A DNA stretch of 64,000 nt from Carboxylicivirga sp. (GTDB lineage Bacteria; Bacteroidota; Bacteroidia; Bacteroidales; Marinilabiliaceae): assembly GCA_025210475.1 (NCBI GenBank), contig JAOARW010000065.1, positions 1 to 64,000 of the forward strand, in the 5' to 3' direction. The notes under the pieces are model-generated. The model worked only from the letters and a program-made list of their open reading frames with translations. It was not told where the DNA came from and did not search any database. This document shows, in pieces, positions 17,836 to 26,939 of this stretch. The position numbers and the translations under genes were made by a program. Positions within the stretch are counted from its first letter, which is position 1; each line of letters begins with the position of its first letter.

Positions 17836-18717
17836 ATGCCAAGTTTAAAGGACATACGTATTCGCATCAATTCGGTCAAAACAACCCGGCAGGTAACGAG
17901 TGCCATGAAAATGGTATCGGCGGCTAAGTTTAAAAAGGCCCAGGATGATATTTCCTACATCCGCCCTTATGTGGATCGATTGGCAGGCATCATCTTTAAG
18001 CTATCTGGTTCTTTGGAAGAAGATTTTGAACTGGAATGGTCGGAAGAGAGAGAACCTCAGAAAATACTGATTGTTCCGGTATCGTCCAACCGTGGCCTCT
18101 GTGGAGCTTTTAATGCCAATGTAATTAAAGAGGTTGAGAAGCTTTGTAAGGTGGATTTTAAAGTGCAGAATGCCCTTGGTAATGTTGATATTTTTGCCAT
18201 CGGTAAACAGGCTCAAAAAATCCTTAAACTACATGATTTAAATGTTACCAAAGACTATAACGATATTTATACCGAAACAAGCTTTGAAAAGGTAACGGTC
18301 GTGGCCACCGAGCTGATGGATGCTTTCCGCAATAAACAATATGATCGTGTGGTATTGGTGTATAACGAATATAAAAATGCGGCTGTTCAGATTATTCGTT
18401 CCGAACAGTTTTTGCCCATGGCATTGCCAAATGCTGAAGAGGCAGCCGCTTTACCAACCGATTATATTATCGAGCCGGATGTGCCCACCTTTATCAAAAC
18501 AGTGATACCCGATGCTTTAAAAACCATGTTTTACAGGGTTATTCTGGAATCATTAGCTTCGGAGCATGGTGCACGAATGACCTCGATGCATAAGGCAACC
18601 GATAACGCCACCGAGATGCTGAGCGAATTACAACTGCAATACAATAAAGCCCGTCAGGGAGCTATCACCACCGAGATATTAGAAATTGTTGGTGGAGCAG
18701 AGGCATTGAAGAAATAG
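17836..18717 (+). CDS. atpG: ATP synthase F1 subunit gamma
   Basis: 293 residues. The N-terminal coiled coil begins LKDIRIRINSVKTTRQVTSAMKMVSAAK, and the C-terminal helix carries ASEHGARMTSMHKATDNA, both family signatures. VPVSSNRGLCGAFN is the conserved central segment. It is the rotor shaft. It is the last gene of this cluster; beta (atpD) and epsilon (atpC) do not follow and must lie elsewhere. Confidence 0.97.
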   Translation: MPSLKDIRIRINSVKTTRQVTSAMKMVSAAKFKKAQDDISYIRPYVDRLAGIIFKLSGSLEEDFELEWSEEREPQKILIVPVSSNRGLCGAFNANVIKEVEKLCKVDFKVQNALGNVDIFAIGKQAQKILKLHDLNVTKDYNDIYTETSFEKVTVVATELMDAFRNKQYDRVVLVYNEYKNAAVQIIRSEQFLPMALPNAEEAAALPTDYIIEPDVPTFIKTVIPDALKTMFYRVILESLASEHGARMTSMHKATDNATEMLSELQLQYNKARQGAITTEILEIVGGAEALKK

Positions 18718-18745
18718 AGAAGAGTTATAAAAGCTTAGATATGAG

Positions 18746-18767
18746 AAAGCCACCCATAGGTGGCTTT
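18746..18767. terminator. Bidirectional terminator atpG / 18805 gene
   Basis: AAAGCCACC (18746-18754) pairs with GGTGGCTTT (18759-18767) around a 4-nt loop, followed by a T-rich segment on the plus strand. It lies between the convergent ends of atpG and the minus-strand gene at 18805. Confidence 0.8.
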
Positions 18768-18804
18768 TATAGTTACGTCTCATATTCCACTGTTAATGTT
18801 TTTT

Positions 18805-19524
18805 TTATTGCACCTGCGCTTTGCTATAGGCCAGTATTGTTTCCTTGGATAAGTGTGTTTCGGGCATGTCTTTAATAATTTCCCAAAGCTTCTCATTAAT
18901 CTCGTCGCAATCAATTCGACCCAATTTCTCGTGCTTTAGAACCGGCTTTTTAGACAGCACCACTGGTGCCAGCATATCTTTGCTATGCCAGTTTTCATAT
19001 AAGCCTGTGCCAACGCTTAGGGTCGAAAACTCTGTTGTAAACTTTGGAAATAACAAAACACTTACATTCTGATTACCTTTTACGGCCTTGGAGATGGCCA
19101 CCAGGCGGTTATCCATGATCATACCAATGTTGGAATAAACATAGCTGTTTCCTTCGTCGTCCTTTATCTTTAAATAACCGGTCAGGTAAAGGGCCGAGTG
19201 GTACGACTCGTAATTCAATTGCCCCAGGCGCCATTTATATTCGCCATTCGACTTCGACAAGTAGTAACAATAATACTTGCTTCTGAAATCATCCAGTTTA
19301 TCTGAATGGGTGGCAAAAGGCAAACGGTGTGAGTTCTCCATAAAATTATTCGGGTCGAAGCCAATAATTGTAAACAGATTACCAATAACAGCACCAATTA
19401 CCGCCCCTCCAATGGCAATACAGATAGTTGAGTACAAGGCTTCGGTAATCAAAATACCCATAATGACCAGAAGCAAGCCGATAATCAGGATTAATGCGTG
19501 AATAACCAGGGATCGTTGTTGCAT
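18805..19524 (-). CDS. Uncharacterised membrane-anchored protein
   Basis: 239 residues. Two N-terminal hydrophobic helices (about 8-27 and 29-52, the second with a GGAVIGAVIGN glycine pattern) are followed by a soluble domain of about 185 residues containing the segment SKYYCYYLSKSNGEYKW. I recognise no family, motif or catalytic residues. It is convergent with atpG and shares its terminator. The orientation of the soluble domain (cytoplasm or periplasm) is not decidable from the sequence. Confidence 0.55.
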   Translation of the reverse strand: MQQRSLVIHALILIIGLLLVIMGILITEALYSTICIAIGGAVIGAVIGNLFTIIGFDPNNFMENSHRLPFATHSDKLDDFRSKYYCYYLSKSNGEYKWRLGQLNYESYHSALYLTGYLKIKDDEGNSYVYSNIGMIMDNRLVAISKAVKGNQNVSVLLFPKFTTEFSTLSVGTGLYENWHSKDMLAPVVLSKKPVLKHEKLGRIDCDEINEKLWEIIKDMPETHLSKETILAYSKAQVQ

Positions 19525-19749
19525 AGGGATTTGTTTAGTTTGAACAATTGTGATATTAATTCAAATATACAAATCTGCATTCAATAACAATACCATTAAA
19601 ACACTAGATATTACATTTCCTTAATCAGGAACTGATGTGCACCTACAACTTAAAACCTAAACAAACCATAAGAAAACATAGCGCACCTACCTATAGGAAT
19701 ACTGCTAAAGAAGACCAATCAAACCAAAGGATTAAAATTACACAGTTGC
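19525..19749. other. Intergenic spacer between the 18805 gene and the LytTR regulator
   Basis: 225 bp without a gene. It contains the 5' leader of the minus-strand gene at 18805 and the 3' end of the regulator transcript. I see no convincing hairpin terminator, tRNA or repeat. Confidence 0.3.
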
Positions 19750-20469
19750 TTAACAAATGGCATTTAACCGGCTTAACACATCACTCTTATATCCACGGCT
19801 AATTGGTAAACATTGCTCGTTAATTTCTACCTCTTCATTGGTGTAGGATGTTATTTTATTGATGGCCACAATAAAGGAACGGTGGATACGAAGAAAATCC
19901 TTTTGAGGCAGCTTGGCTTCTATATTTGTAATGGTTTCGCGCGTTACCACCTGTTTATTCACCAGGCGAACCTTTATATAATCGCTCAGGCTTTCGATGT
20001 ATAGAATATCCGAAAAATCAATTTTTATCATTTTCCGATCGGCACGAACAAAAATAAAATCATTGTTTTCCGACTCAATGCTTCGTTGGGCCGGTTGGAT
20101 AGAAGGTACTGTTTCGTCGGTGTATTTTTTTATGGCCTGCAGCAGGCGCTCAAAGGCAATGGGTTTCAAAAGGTAATCAACAGCTTTCAGGTCGAAGCCA
20201 TCAACGGCATATTCCCGATATGCCGTGGTAAATATAACTTTGATATCGCCATTGATGGTCTTGGCAAAATCGAGGCCCGATATTTCCGGCATGTTGATAT
20301 CGAGAAAAACAAGATCGATGGCGTGAGAACTTAAGATCTGAAATGCTTCGAGGGCACTCTTGCACTGGCCCATCACTTTTATGCTCTCTATTTTTGCCAG
20401 ATGTTCTGCTAAAATTTCCCGGGCTACGGGCTCGTCATCAACAATTATGCAGCTAATTTTATTACTCAT
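19750..20469 (-). CDS. LytTR-family response regulator
   Basis: 239 residues. The receiver domain (about 5-118) has the acidic pair DDEP at 11-14, the phospho-acceptor Asp in LVFLDINMPEISG (about residue 57) and the Lys in YLLKPI. The C-terminal LytTR DNA-binding domain (about 140-235) carries FIFVRADRKMIKIDF, YIESLSDYIKV and FLRIHRSFIVAINKI. It overlaps the upstream kinase gene by 8 bp. LytTR proteins bind pairs of short direct repeats; a candidate pair lies upstream of the kinase (21589-21644). Confidence 0.95.
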   Translation of the reverse strand: MSNKISCIIVDDEPVAREILAEHLAKIESIKVMGQCKSALEAFQILSSHAIDLVFLDINMPEISGLDFAKTINGDIKVIFTTAYREYAVDGFDLKAVDYLLKPIAFERLLQAIKKYTDETVPSIQPAQRSIESENNDFIFVRADRKMIKIDFSDILYIESLSDYIKVRLVNKQVVTRETITNIEAKLPQKDFLRIHRSFIVAINKITSYTNEEVEINEQCLPISRGYKSDVLSRLNAIC

Positions 20470-21538
20470 TGGGCGGTAGGTTTAAATTAAGCAGTTTTAA
20501 GCTTATGTGGTAGCGGTTATGCACCACAGTGCTACTCAACTCATAGGCATCTTTATAATGAATATCGAGTCGTTTTTTAATGTTTTCAAGGCCGATACCC
20601 GTTTTGGAAGGACTCACCTCATCGGTTTTAAACGAATTATCGATGCTAAACAATAGTTGATTGTTACTTACCTTAAGCTGAATGTTAATGGTCAAAAATC
20701 CACCAATGATGTTACCATGCTTAAAGGCATTTTCGATAAAAGGAATCAATAGCATTGGCGCAATCTTTATGTTGGCATCAATGTCATTCATTTGCTGATC
20801 GACCCGCAAACTATCCTTAAAACGAATCTTCTCCAGCTCGATGTACTCCTGTATGTGCAATACTTCTTCGCGCAAGCTCACCTGTGGCTGATTGATTTGG
20901 TACAAAATATAATCGAGCAGGTTGGATAGCTTTAAAATAACCTCGGGCGTATGCTTCGATTGCTTAAGGGCAAAACCATAGATGGTATTGAGTGTATTAA
21001 AAAGAAAATGCGGATGAATCTGACGTTTCAGGTAGTTTAACTCCTGTTCTTTTAGTTGCAATTGGGTGGCCAGTATCTTATTCTCCAACTCCCTGTTTTT
21101 TGAATCTGTTTTGAAATTATGGTTGAGGATGCTGACAAAGCTTATTACGCCCACTACCAAATAAACGAGGATTAGAATAAACAGGAAGTTTTTACTCATG
21201 GGCGGCATGATGGCGACATTGAATTTTAATAGAAAAATTAGGCAAGCATACAAAGCCAGCACAATGAGATAGGACGAGGCTACCAATGTGTAAAAACTGT
21301 ATAGGGCAAATCGCCAATATTGACGGGTGAGCAGATAACGTGGTATCAGATTACGCTCAACAAAGTAAGTGATCGCTATTGTTAAGGGAAGCAGACAACT
21401 TGAAAACCAGGTAATGTAGCGCGTATCGTTTGAGTTATAACTGAAGAAATAATAGTAAAAGAACCACACTCCAGTCCAGAAAAGTAAATGAAGTCCAAGG
21501 GTTTTTGTTTGTTTAATAATTGACCGCGCCATTATCAC
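20462..21538 (-). CDS. LytS/YehU-type sensor histidine kinase
   Basis: 358 residues. Four membrane helices fill roughly residues 10-140, then a short coiled coil and the His_kinase domain with LKRQIHPHFLFNTLNTIYG (phospho-acceptor His about residue 177) and a C-terminal HATPase with PFIENAFKHG and TGIGLENIKKRLDI. No extracellular sensor domain is present, so the signal is probably read by the membrane part. MARSII, two codons after the first Met, is an alternative start. It is coupled with the response regulator downstream. Confidence 0.95.
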   Translation of the reverse strand: MIMARSIIKQTKTLGLHLLFWTGVWFFYYYFFSYNSNDTRYITWFSSCLLPLTIAITYFVERNLIPRYLLTRQYWRFALYSFYTLVASSYLIVLALYACLIFLLKFNVAIMPPMSKNFLFILILVYLVVGVISFVSILNHNFKTDSKNRELENKILATQLQLKEQELNYLKRQIHPHFLFNTLNTIYGFALKQSKHTPEVILKLSNLLDYILYQINQPQVSLREEVLHIQEYIELEKIRFKDSLRVDQQMNDIDANIKIAPMLLIPFIENAFKHGNIIGGFLTINIQLKVSNNQLLFSIDNSFKTDEVSPSKTGIGLENIKKRLDIHYKDAYELSSTVVHNRYHISLKLLNLNLPPNE

Positions 21539-21588
21539 AATATTACATTTTTTTGCGTGATAAATTAAAAAAATCGACGGATAACAGA

Positions 21589-21644
21589 TTTACCATGGTT
21601 TTTTGCAGATGTGTGTAATTATTTCCAATTTACCATGGTTTTTC
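21589..21644. promoter_or_regulatory. Direct repeat TTTACCATGGTTTTT, two copies 40 bp apart
   Basis: The same 15-base word occurs at 21589-21603 and 21629-21643, each containing the palindrome ACCATGGT. The pair lies between the divergently transcribed kinase gene (start 21538) and the small membrane protein gene (start 21744). A paired, helically spaced repeat in a divergent promoter region is a typical operator layout; the regulator is not known. Confidence 0.5.
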
Positions 21645-21743
21645 ATGCAAATACGAAAGGCATTTGTTCATTGGTCGCAATTAAAAAATAGCCATACTGA
21701 AGGCCATTATATTTGTTTCAGTATTAATCAAAACACATTTGCT

Positions 21744-22133
21744 ATGAGCGCTTTATTTGACAAATTTAATGATGGTGGACCGTTCTTTACCTATCCCTTG
21801 CTGATCCTGATGATCGTTGTGATAATATTGATTGTCCAGGGTTTTATTAAGCAAAACGGTAATGGTAAAATAATTGCATTGATTGCGTCATTAAGTTGGT
21901 TTGCCGTTGCCTGGGGTTTTCTGGGACGAACGGCCGGTTTAATTATGGCTTTTGATAATGTATCGGCCCAGGGAGAATTAACACCAAGGCTATTGGCCGG
22001 GGGACTTAAAATGGCCATTCTGAATCCGCTGTTTGCATTTATTGTATTTCTTATCGCCCGTGCCGGTATTATTCTGCTGATATGGATGAAAAAGAATGAA
22101 GCTTTTGACGAAAAAGGCAAGCTGAAGGAGTGA
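21744..22133 (+). CDS. MotA/TolQ/ExbB-like small membrane protein
   Basis: 129 residues from MSALFDKF. The frame is open upstream to 21603, but that part reads through the promoter repeats and has no family match. Three hydrophobic helices (about 17-37, 46-68, 89-114) and the arrangement TYPLLILMIVVIILIVQGF / SWFAVAWGFLGRTAGL resemble the proton-channel fold of the MotA/TolQ/ExbB superfamily in reduced form. No ExbD/TolR partner follows. It is divergent from the LytTR pair, so it may be their target (inference). Confidence 0.55.
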   Translation: MSALFDKFNDGGPFFTYPLLILMIVVIILIVQGFIKQNGNGKIIALIASLSWFAVAWGFLGRTAGLIMAFDNVSAQGELTPRLLAGGLKMAILNPLFAFIVFLIARAGIILLIWMKKNEAFDEKGKLKE

Positions 22134-22155
22134 GGGATGTTTTTATAATTAACGA

Positions 22156-22190
22156 AAAAAAGCGCGTCTGTTAATGGCAGGCGCGCTTTT
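22156..22190. terminator. Bidirectional terminator
   Basis: AAAAAAGCGCG (22156-22166) pairs with CGCGCTTTT (22182-22190), with CTG/CAG extending the stem and a short loop between. It has A-runs on one side and T-runs on the other, between the convergent gene at 21744 and ahcY. Confidence 0.85.
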
Positions 22191-22210
22191 GTATTTTATA
22201 AATCTGATGC

Positions 22211-23644
22211 TTAATAGCGGTAATGTTCCGGCTTATAAGGGCCATCTGGGTTAACACCAATATAAGATGCCTGTTCGTCGGTTAAGCGGGTTAATTTAAC
22301 GCCTAACTGTGCAAGGTGCAAACGGGCTACTTCTTCATCCAGATGTTTCGGTAAAGTATAAACACCCACTTCGTAATTGTTTTTCCAAATCTCGATCTGC
22401 GCCAAGGTTTGGTTAGTAAACGAGTTACTCATTACAAAACTTGGGTGACCAGTGGCATTACCAAGGTTCACCAAACGACCACGTGAAAGAAGAATAATGC
22501 TGTGTCCATCAGGGAAACGGAATTGATCTACCTGCGGCTTGATGTTGATTTCTTCAATACCGGCATAGTTTTCCAGTTTCTCAACCTGAATTTCGTTATC
22601 GAAGTGACCGATGTTACAAACAATGGTTTGATCCTTCATTTGCTCCATGTGCTCAATGGTAATCACATCTTTGTTACCTGTTGTAGTTACAACAATGTTG
22701 GCTTCCGCCAAGGCATCCTCAACCGTAGAAACCTCGTAACCTTCCATAGCAGCCTGAAGAGCACAGATTGGGTCAATCTCCGTCACAATTACACGGGCAC
22801 CAAAACCACGCATACTTTGTGCACAACCTTTACCCACATCACCGTATCCACAAACAACAACAGTTTTACCGGCTACCATTACATCGGTTCCTCGCTTGAT
22901 ACCATCCGCTAAACTCTCGCGACATCCGTACAGGTTATCAAATTTCGACTTGGTTACCGAATCGTTAACATTAATGGCAGGGAACAATAACTCGCCACGT
23001 TCCATCATCTGGTACAGACGGTGAACACCTGTGGTTGTTTCTTCACTTACTCCTTTAATGTCATCAGCCACATTTTTCCAACGTTGCGGATCTTCATTAA
23101 AAGTACATTTCACCAATGCCATTAACTCGCGGAAGTCTTCGCCTTCGCCACTGTAATCGGCTTCAAGAATTTCAGGCTTACTTAATGCTTCCACCCCTTT
23201 GTGAATCATCAATGTGGCATCACCACCATCGTCTACAATCATTTCAGGTCCCAGTCCGTTACCAAAGTTCAAGGCTTTCTCAGTACACCACCAGTACTCT
23301 TCCAGCGTTTCACCTTTCCAGGCAAATACCGGTACACCAGCTTGTGCAATGGCCGCGGCAGCATGATCTTGTGTACTGTAGATGTTACAACTACACCAGC
23401 GTACATCAGCACCCAGCTCAACCAATGTTTCAATCAATACAGCGGTTTGAATGGTCATGTGCAACGATCCCATAATGCGAGCACCTTTAAGTGGTTTTTC
23501 GGCACCATACTTGGCACGAAGCGCCATCAAACCAGGCATTTCTTTTTCTGCAATAAGGATCTCTTTTCTTCCGTAATCAGCCAGACTCAGGTCTGCTACC
23601 TTGTAATCGGTGGCAATTTTGTCAGCTACATTAATGTCTGCCAT
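22211..23644 (-). CDS. ahcY: Adenosylhomocysteinase
   Basis: 477 residues, the long bacterial form. S-adenosylhomocysteine hydrolase splits SAH to adenosine and homocysteine in the methyl cycle. The NAD-binding Rossmann loop is VVVCGYGDVGKGCAQSMRGFG (about 257-277), and substrate-site segments include SCNIYSTQDHAAAA, ETTTGVHRLYQM and the C-terminal GPYKPEHYRY that reaches into the neighbouring subunit. A TAnnTTTG box is present upstream. Monocistronic by position. Confidence 0.98.
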   Translation of the reverse strand: MADINVADKIATDYKVADLSLADYGRKEILIAEKEMPGLMALRAKYGAEKPLKGARIMGSLHMTIQTAVLIETLVELGADVRWCSCNIYSTQDHAAAAIAQAGVPVFAWKGETLEEYWWCTEKALNFGNGLGPEMIVDDGGDATLMIHKGVEALSKPEILEADYSGEGEDFRELMALVKCTFNEDPQRWKNVADDIKGVSEETTTGVHRLYQMMERGELLFPAINVNDSVTKSKFDNLYGCRESLADGIKRGTDVMVAGKTVVVCGYGDVGKGCAQSMRGFGARVIVTEIDPICALQAAMEGYEVSTVEDALAEANIVVTTTGNKDVITIEHMEQMKDQTIVCNIGHFDNEIQVEKLENYAGIEEINIKPQVDQFRFPDGHSIILLSRGRLVNLGNATGHPSFVMSNSFTNQTLAQIEIWKNNYEVGVYTLPKHLDEEVARLHLAQLGVKLTRLTDEQASYIGVNPDGPYKPEHYRY

Positions 23645-23683
23645 AACTGTTATTTTATTTTGTTATTATCTTAAAATGAACTA

Positions 23684-23691
23684 CAAAAGTA
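23684..23691 (-). promoter_or_regulatory. Bacteroidota -7 box (TACTTTTG) of ahcY
   Basis: On the minus strand TACTTTTG fits TAnnTTTG and lies about 40 bp before the ahcY start. No matching -33 box is obvious. Confidence 0.35.
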
Positions 23692-23760
23692 GTGAAAATG
23701 TTTTAAAGCTGACAGCACTAGCTATTAGCTTATAGGGATTTGCAGAATGATACAATATGC

Positions 23761-24690
23761 TTATAAAACAATCGCCCGAATGCTTTCCTCATCCTTTTTT
23801 AGTTGAGCTTTTAGCTCTTCTACATTGCTAAACTTTTGCTCATCGCGAACGCGTTGAATAAACTCAATTTCAACCTCTTCAGAATAGATATCGCGCTTAA
23901 AATCGAAGATATGCACTTCCAATGATCGATGATCGACATTGTGATTAACCGTGGGGCGGTAACCAATGTTCAGCATGCCGCCATACAGTTTTCCTTCCAC
24001 GCGGATTTTCACGGCGTAAACACCATCGGGTGGAATCAGTTTATGCGGTTCTTCCACTTCGATATTGGCCGTTGGGTATCCGATTCTTCGCCCCAATTGC
24101 TGTCCGCCAACAACACGCCCCGATACCATGTACTGATAACCCAATATCCGGTTAGCAGCCTTCATGTTGCCATTAAGCAAGTAATTCCGAATATCCGTTG
24201 AACTGGTTTGCATACCATCGGTCAGAACTGCTTCCACCAGCGAAATGGTAAAGTTATATTCTTTGGCAAAAGACTGGTATTCTTCAAAGCTGTGCTGACG
24301 CCCCTTACCAAAGCGGTGGTTATAACCCACCATCAGGTGATGGATTTTCAGCTTATCAATTAAAATCTGTTTAATAAATTCCTGTGCGGTCAGATTAGAC
24401 AATTCAAGAGAAAAGGGAATAAGCACCAGGTGATCGATACCCAATTGTCCAAACAGTTTGGTTCGCTCTTCTGGCGATGTCAGGAATCGTAGTTTATCCT
24501 CATCCTGTTTAAGAACCATGCGGGGATGAGGCCAGAAGGTTATCACCACCGATTCGCCACCCGCTTCTTTTGCCTTATCGGTTAATCGTTTTAAAAGTAC
24601 CCGATGACCACTGTGTACCCCATCAAACATGCCGATGGTAATAACCGGCCTTATAGCTTCGAACTTTTGTAAATCGGTATGTACTTTCAC
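23761..24690 (-). CDS. ribF: Bifunctional riboflavin kinase / FAD synthetase
   Basis: 309 residues. The N-terminal adenylyltransferase domain shows TIGMFDGVHSGHRVLL (nucleotide-binding HxGH-like, about 18-33), HHLMVGYNHRFGKGR and the SSTDIRNYL motif. The C-terminal flavokinase domain has GRRIGYPTANI (about 199-209) and VYAVKIRVEGKLYGGMLNIG. It makes FMN and then FAD from riboflavin. A single gene with an imperfect inverted repeat just upstream. Confidence 0.96.
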   Translation of the reverse strand: MKVHTDLQKFEAIRPVITIGMFDGVHSGHRVLLKRLTDKAKEAGGESVVITFWPHPRMVLKQDEDKLRFLTSPEERTKLFGQLGIDHLVLIPFSLELSNLTAQEFIKQILIDKLKIHHLMVGYNHRFGKGRQHSFEEYQSFAKEYNFTISLVEAVLTDGMQTSSTDIRNYLLNGNMKAANRILGYQYMVSGRVVGGQQLGRRIGYPTANIEVEEPHKLIPPDGVYAVKIRVEGKLYGGMLNIGYRPTVNHNVDHRSLEVHIFDFKRDIYSEEVEIEFIQRVRDEQKFSNVEELKAQLKKDEESIRAIVL

Positions 24691-24733
24691 TGAATCTGAT
24701 TTTCCGCAAAAATACCATTAAAGATGCAAGAGT

Positions 24734-24800
24734 CAAGATAAAAGACATAAGATTTGCTTGGCTCTTATTATATTCGATTCTCCTGGATCTTTTATCTTAG
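24734..24800. repeat. Imperfect inverted repeat between ribF and the LytTR regulator
   Basis: CAAGATAAAAGA (24734-24745) is the reverse complement of most of the word at 24788-24800 (TCTTTTATCTTAG), with about 40 bp between. The wording resembles degenerate intergenic filler also seen near 50,820 and 60,000. It could serve as a weak terminator for the minus-strand gene. Confidence 0.35.
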
Positions 24801-24812
24801 ATAAAGGCATAT

Positions 24813-25556
24813 CTAGAAATCCATCTTCTCCTTCAACTTTTTGTATCCTGTTCGACTGACTTTCAATTTACAGTCGGGATTCATTATGGCCAGATAGGTA
24901 TCTTTATCGTAAGGCTCCAGTCCTTTAATCTTTTCAGCATTGACGATATAACTACGGTGGATACGGATAAACTGATCGCCGGGTAAATGTTGCTCAAAAT
25001 ACTTCATGGTTTTTGATTTCAGGAAATGCCCCTCTTCGCCATAAATCATTACGTAGTCATCCTGAGCCTCCAGGTAAAGCACCTTATCCAAATCAATTAC
25101 CTGCAGACGCGTTCCCTTTTTCACAACAATGCGCTCCAGCTTTTCCGCATCACTGACTTTTATTTGTTCAATCTGTTGCTGGTTTGATGTTTCGCCCGCC
25201 TGGAGTTTTTGAATCACCTTTTCAACAGACGCATCAAAACGCTTCTCATCATATGGTTTAAGCAGGTAATCAACGGCATTTAGCTCAAAGGCCTTTAAAG
25301 CGTATTGATCGTAGGCCGTACTGAATATGACCTGTACCGGATCATCGATGACTTCGAGTAGTTCCAGTCCCGTAATTTTAGGCATCTGCACATCCAAAAA
25401 TAATATATGAGGCTGGTGCTCTTTAATGGCTTTGATGGCTTCGAAACCATTGGCACACTCTGCTGCAACAACTACCTTATCATGTTTTTCGAGATAGGCC
25501 CGGATAATGCTCCTGGCAGGTGGTTCATCATCAATAATCAGCGCTTTATATGTCAT
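24813..25556 (-). CDS. LytTR-family response regulator (LiaF-linked)
   Basis: 247 residues from MTYKALIIDDEPPARS. The frame extends 19 codons upstream, but the receiver domain begins at this Met. Phospho-acceptor Asp lies in ILFLDVQMPKITG (about residue 54) and Lys in YLLKPYDEKR. The C-terminal LytTR domain has RIVVKKGTRLQVIDL, YLEAQDDYVMIYGEEG and FIRIHRSYIVNAEKI. The start is 78 bp after the stop of the kinase gene on the same strand, so they form a pair. Confidence 0.95.
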   Translation of the reverse strand: MTYKALIIDDEPPARSIIRAYLEKHDKVVVAAECANGFEAIKAIKEHQPHILFLDVQMPKITGLELLEVIDDPVQVIFSTAYDQYALKAFELNAVDYLLKPYDEKRFDASVEKVIQKLQAGETSNQQQIEQIKVSDAEKLERIVVKKGTRLQVIDLDKVLYLEAQDDYVMIYGEEGHFLKSKTMKYFEQHLPGDQFIRIHRSYIVNAEKIKGLEPYDKDTYLAIMNPDCKLKVSRTGYKKLKEKMDF

Positions 25557-25634
25557 AACTATGTCCTTTCTACATGAAACTATATTGGTTCTGTTACTTA
25601 TACCTGGATCCAATCGCTTTCCCCGATTACAATA

Positions 25635-26681
25635 TTACATTTGGGGTATACGTAAAATCACCTCAAAATAATGATTCTCCCTATTGATTGTCAATAAATC
25701 ACTTCGGTTATAAATTAATTGTAGTCGGTTACGCACATTATCTAATCCAACTCCGGCTCCCTTGCGTTTTACACTATCTTCTTCATAATTATTGATTACA
25801 GATATTTCCAGCAAATCATCCTTTAAGCGGCAAAAAGTTCGAATATTAACCGGTTCGATGCTTTCGTAAACACCATGTTTAATGGCATTCTCGAAGATGG
25901 GTTGCAAAATCAGCACCGGTACCAAACGATCCTTGCAATTCTGTGGTATTTCGGATTCACATAACAGTCGGTCACCAAAGCGTACTTTTTCTATATCCAG
26001 GTAACGGGCAATATTCCTCATCTCATCACTAAGAGGCAACAGGGCATCTTCATTTTTCTTCAGCGAATATCGCATAAACTCTGAGAGTTTGTTAATCATT
26101 TCACGCGCCGAATCAGGATCTGTAATGGTTAAAGCACTAACACTGTTAAGACTATTAAAAAGAAAATGCGGGTTAAGTTGCGATTTCAGTGCGTTTAGTT
26201 CGGTTTCGCGAAGCAAACGATTCACCGCTTCGTGCTGACGATTTTTCTCTTCCAGCTCATTGTAGAAAATAAGCATGTAGTATATCATCACGAACACAAT
26301 AAATATTAAACCGCCCATTACCCCCCTGATAACAAAGGCGTTGGAGCTAAACATTTTATCGATTAAATCTGCTTCTGCAAACAAGCTAAACACCTGATAG
26401 CCTATTGTAAGCCAAAGGCCAACAACCACCACTCCAACAACAAGGTACTGAAGTAAAACACTTAATCGGCTTTTATTGCGATCGATGTAAAAAATGGGAT
26501 ACCAAATACTTAAACCCATTACAAACATCAGGGCATTAAATATTAAACTATCGGCTAATGAAGCCACAACAGGTAATTCGTAAATAAACCAATTGATAGT
26601 TGCGTGAGCCGCAAAAAGCACGAACCAAACAAATGCATAAAGCCTGAAAATTCGCGCTTGTGTTAATATAGGGTGATTCAT
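25635..26681 (-). CDS. LytS/YehU-type sensor histidine kinase (LiaF-linked)
   Basis: 348 residues. Four membrane helices (about 14-135) are followed by a coiled coil and the kinase core: LKSQLNPHFLFNSLNSVSAL (phospho-His about 175) and HATPase with LQPIFENAIKHGVYE and GAGVGLDNVRNRLQLIY. As in the pair at 20 kb there is no large sensor domain. The LiaF-like gene lies 258 bp upstream on the same strand, suggesting a three-gene envelope-stress module. Confidence 0.95.
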   Translation of the reverse strand: MNHPILTQARIFRLYAFVWFVLFAAHATINWFIYELPVVASLADSLIFNALMFVMGLSIWYPIFYIDRNKSRLSVLLQYLVVGVVVVGLWLTIGYQVFSLFAEADLIDKMFSSNAFVIRGVMGGLIFIVFVMIYYMLIFYNELEEKNRQHEAVNRLLRETELNALKSQLNPHFLFNSLNSVSALTITDPDSAREMINKLSEFMRYSLKKNEDALLPLSDEMRNIARYLDIEKVRFGDRLLCESEIPQNCKDRLVPVLILQPIFENAIKHGVYESIEPVNIRTFCRLKDDLLEISVINNYEEDSVKRKGAGVGLDNVRNRLQLIYNRSDLLTINRENHYFEVILRIPQM

Positions 26682-26939
26682 AATTGTTGGTTTATACTTA
26701 AACGCTTTGTATTGCTTTAGAAACAGCCTTTACTCGGTATTAACCCGAAATCTAGAATGTAAATCGAACTCAGCATCCCATTCGCACAATAATCTAGCAA
26801 TTAAACTCCCTTCAAATGGGCTCAGGGAACACCATCAATTTTACTTCCAAGAGCTCAGCAACCTTCTCAGAGAGAGGCGTTGAGCCGATTGCTAATTGCT
26901 ATCAGCAAGTGGCTATCTGCTTTTTTTGTTAGAAGGTTA
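26682..26939. other. Spacer between the LiaF-like gene and the kinase
   Basis: 258 bp with no gene. On the minus strand it holds weak inverted words (CAACGCC... / ...AAGGTTG around 26,855-26,885) and repeated GCTAAT/GCTATC words near 26,890-26,925. I cannot assign a clear terminator or promoter. Confidence 0.25.

Noticed and set aside
18718..18804. atpD or atpC following atpG
   Set aside because: Only a bidirectional terminator lies between atpG and a convergent unrelated gene.
22502..23674. Plus-strand frames opposite ahcY
   Set aside because: They mirror the conserved ahcY codons and lack any family pattern.
26855..26925. Structured leader or riboswitch between the LiaF-like gene and the kinase
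   Set aside because: Weak inverted words only; no conserved aptamer words recognised.
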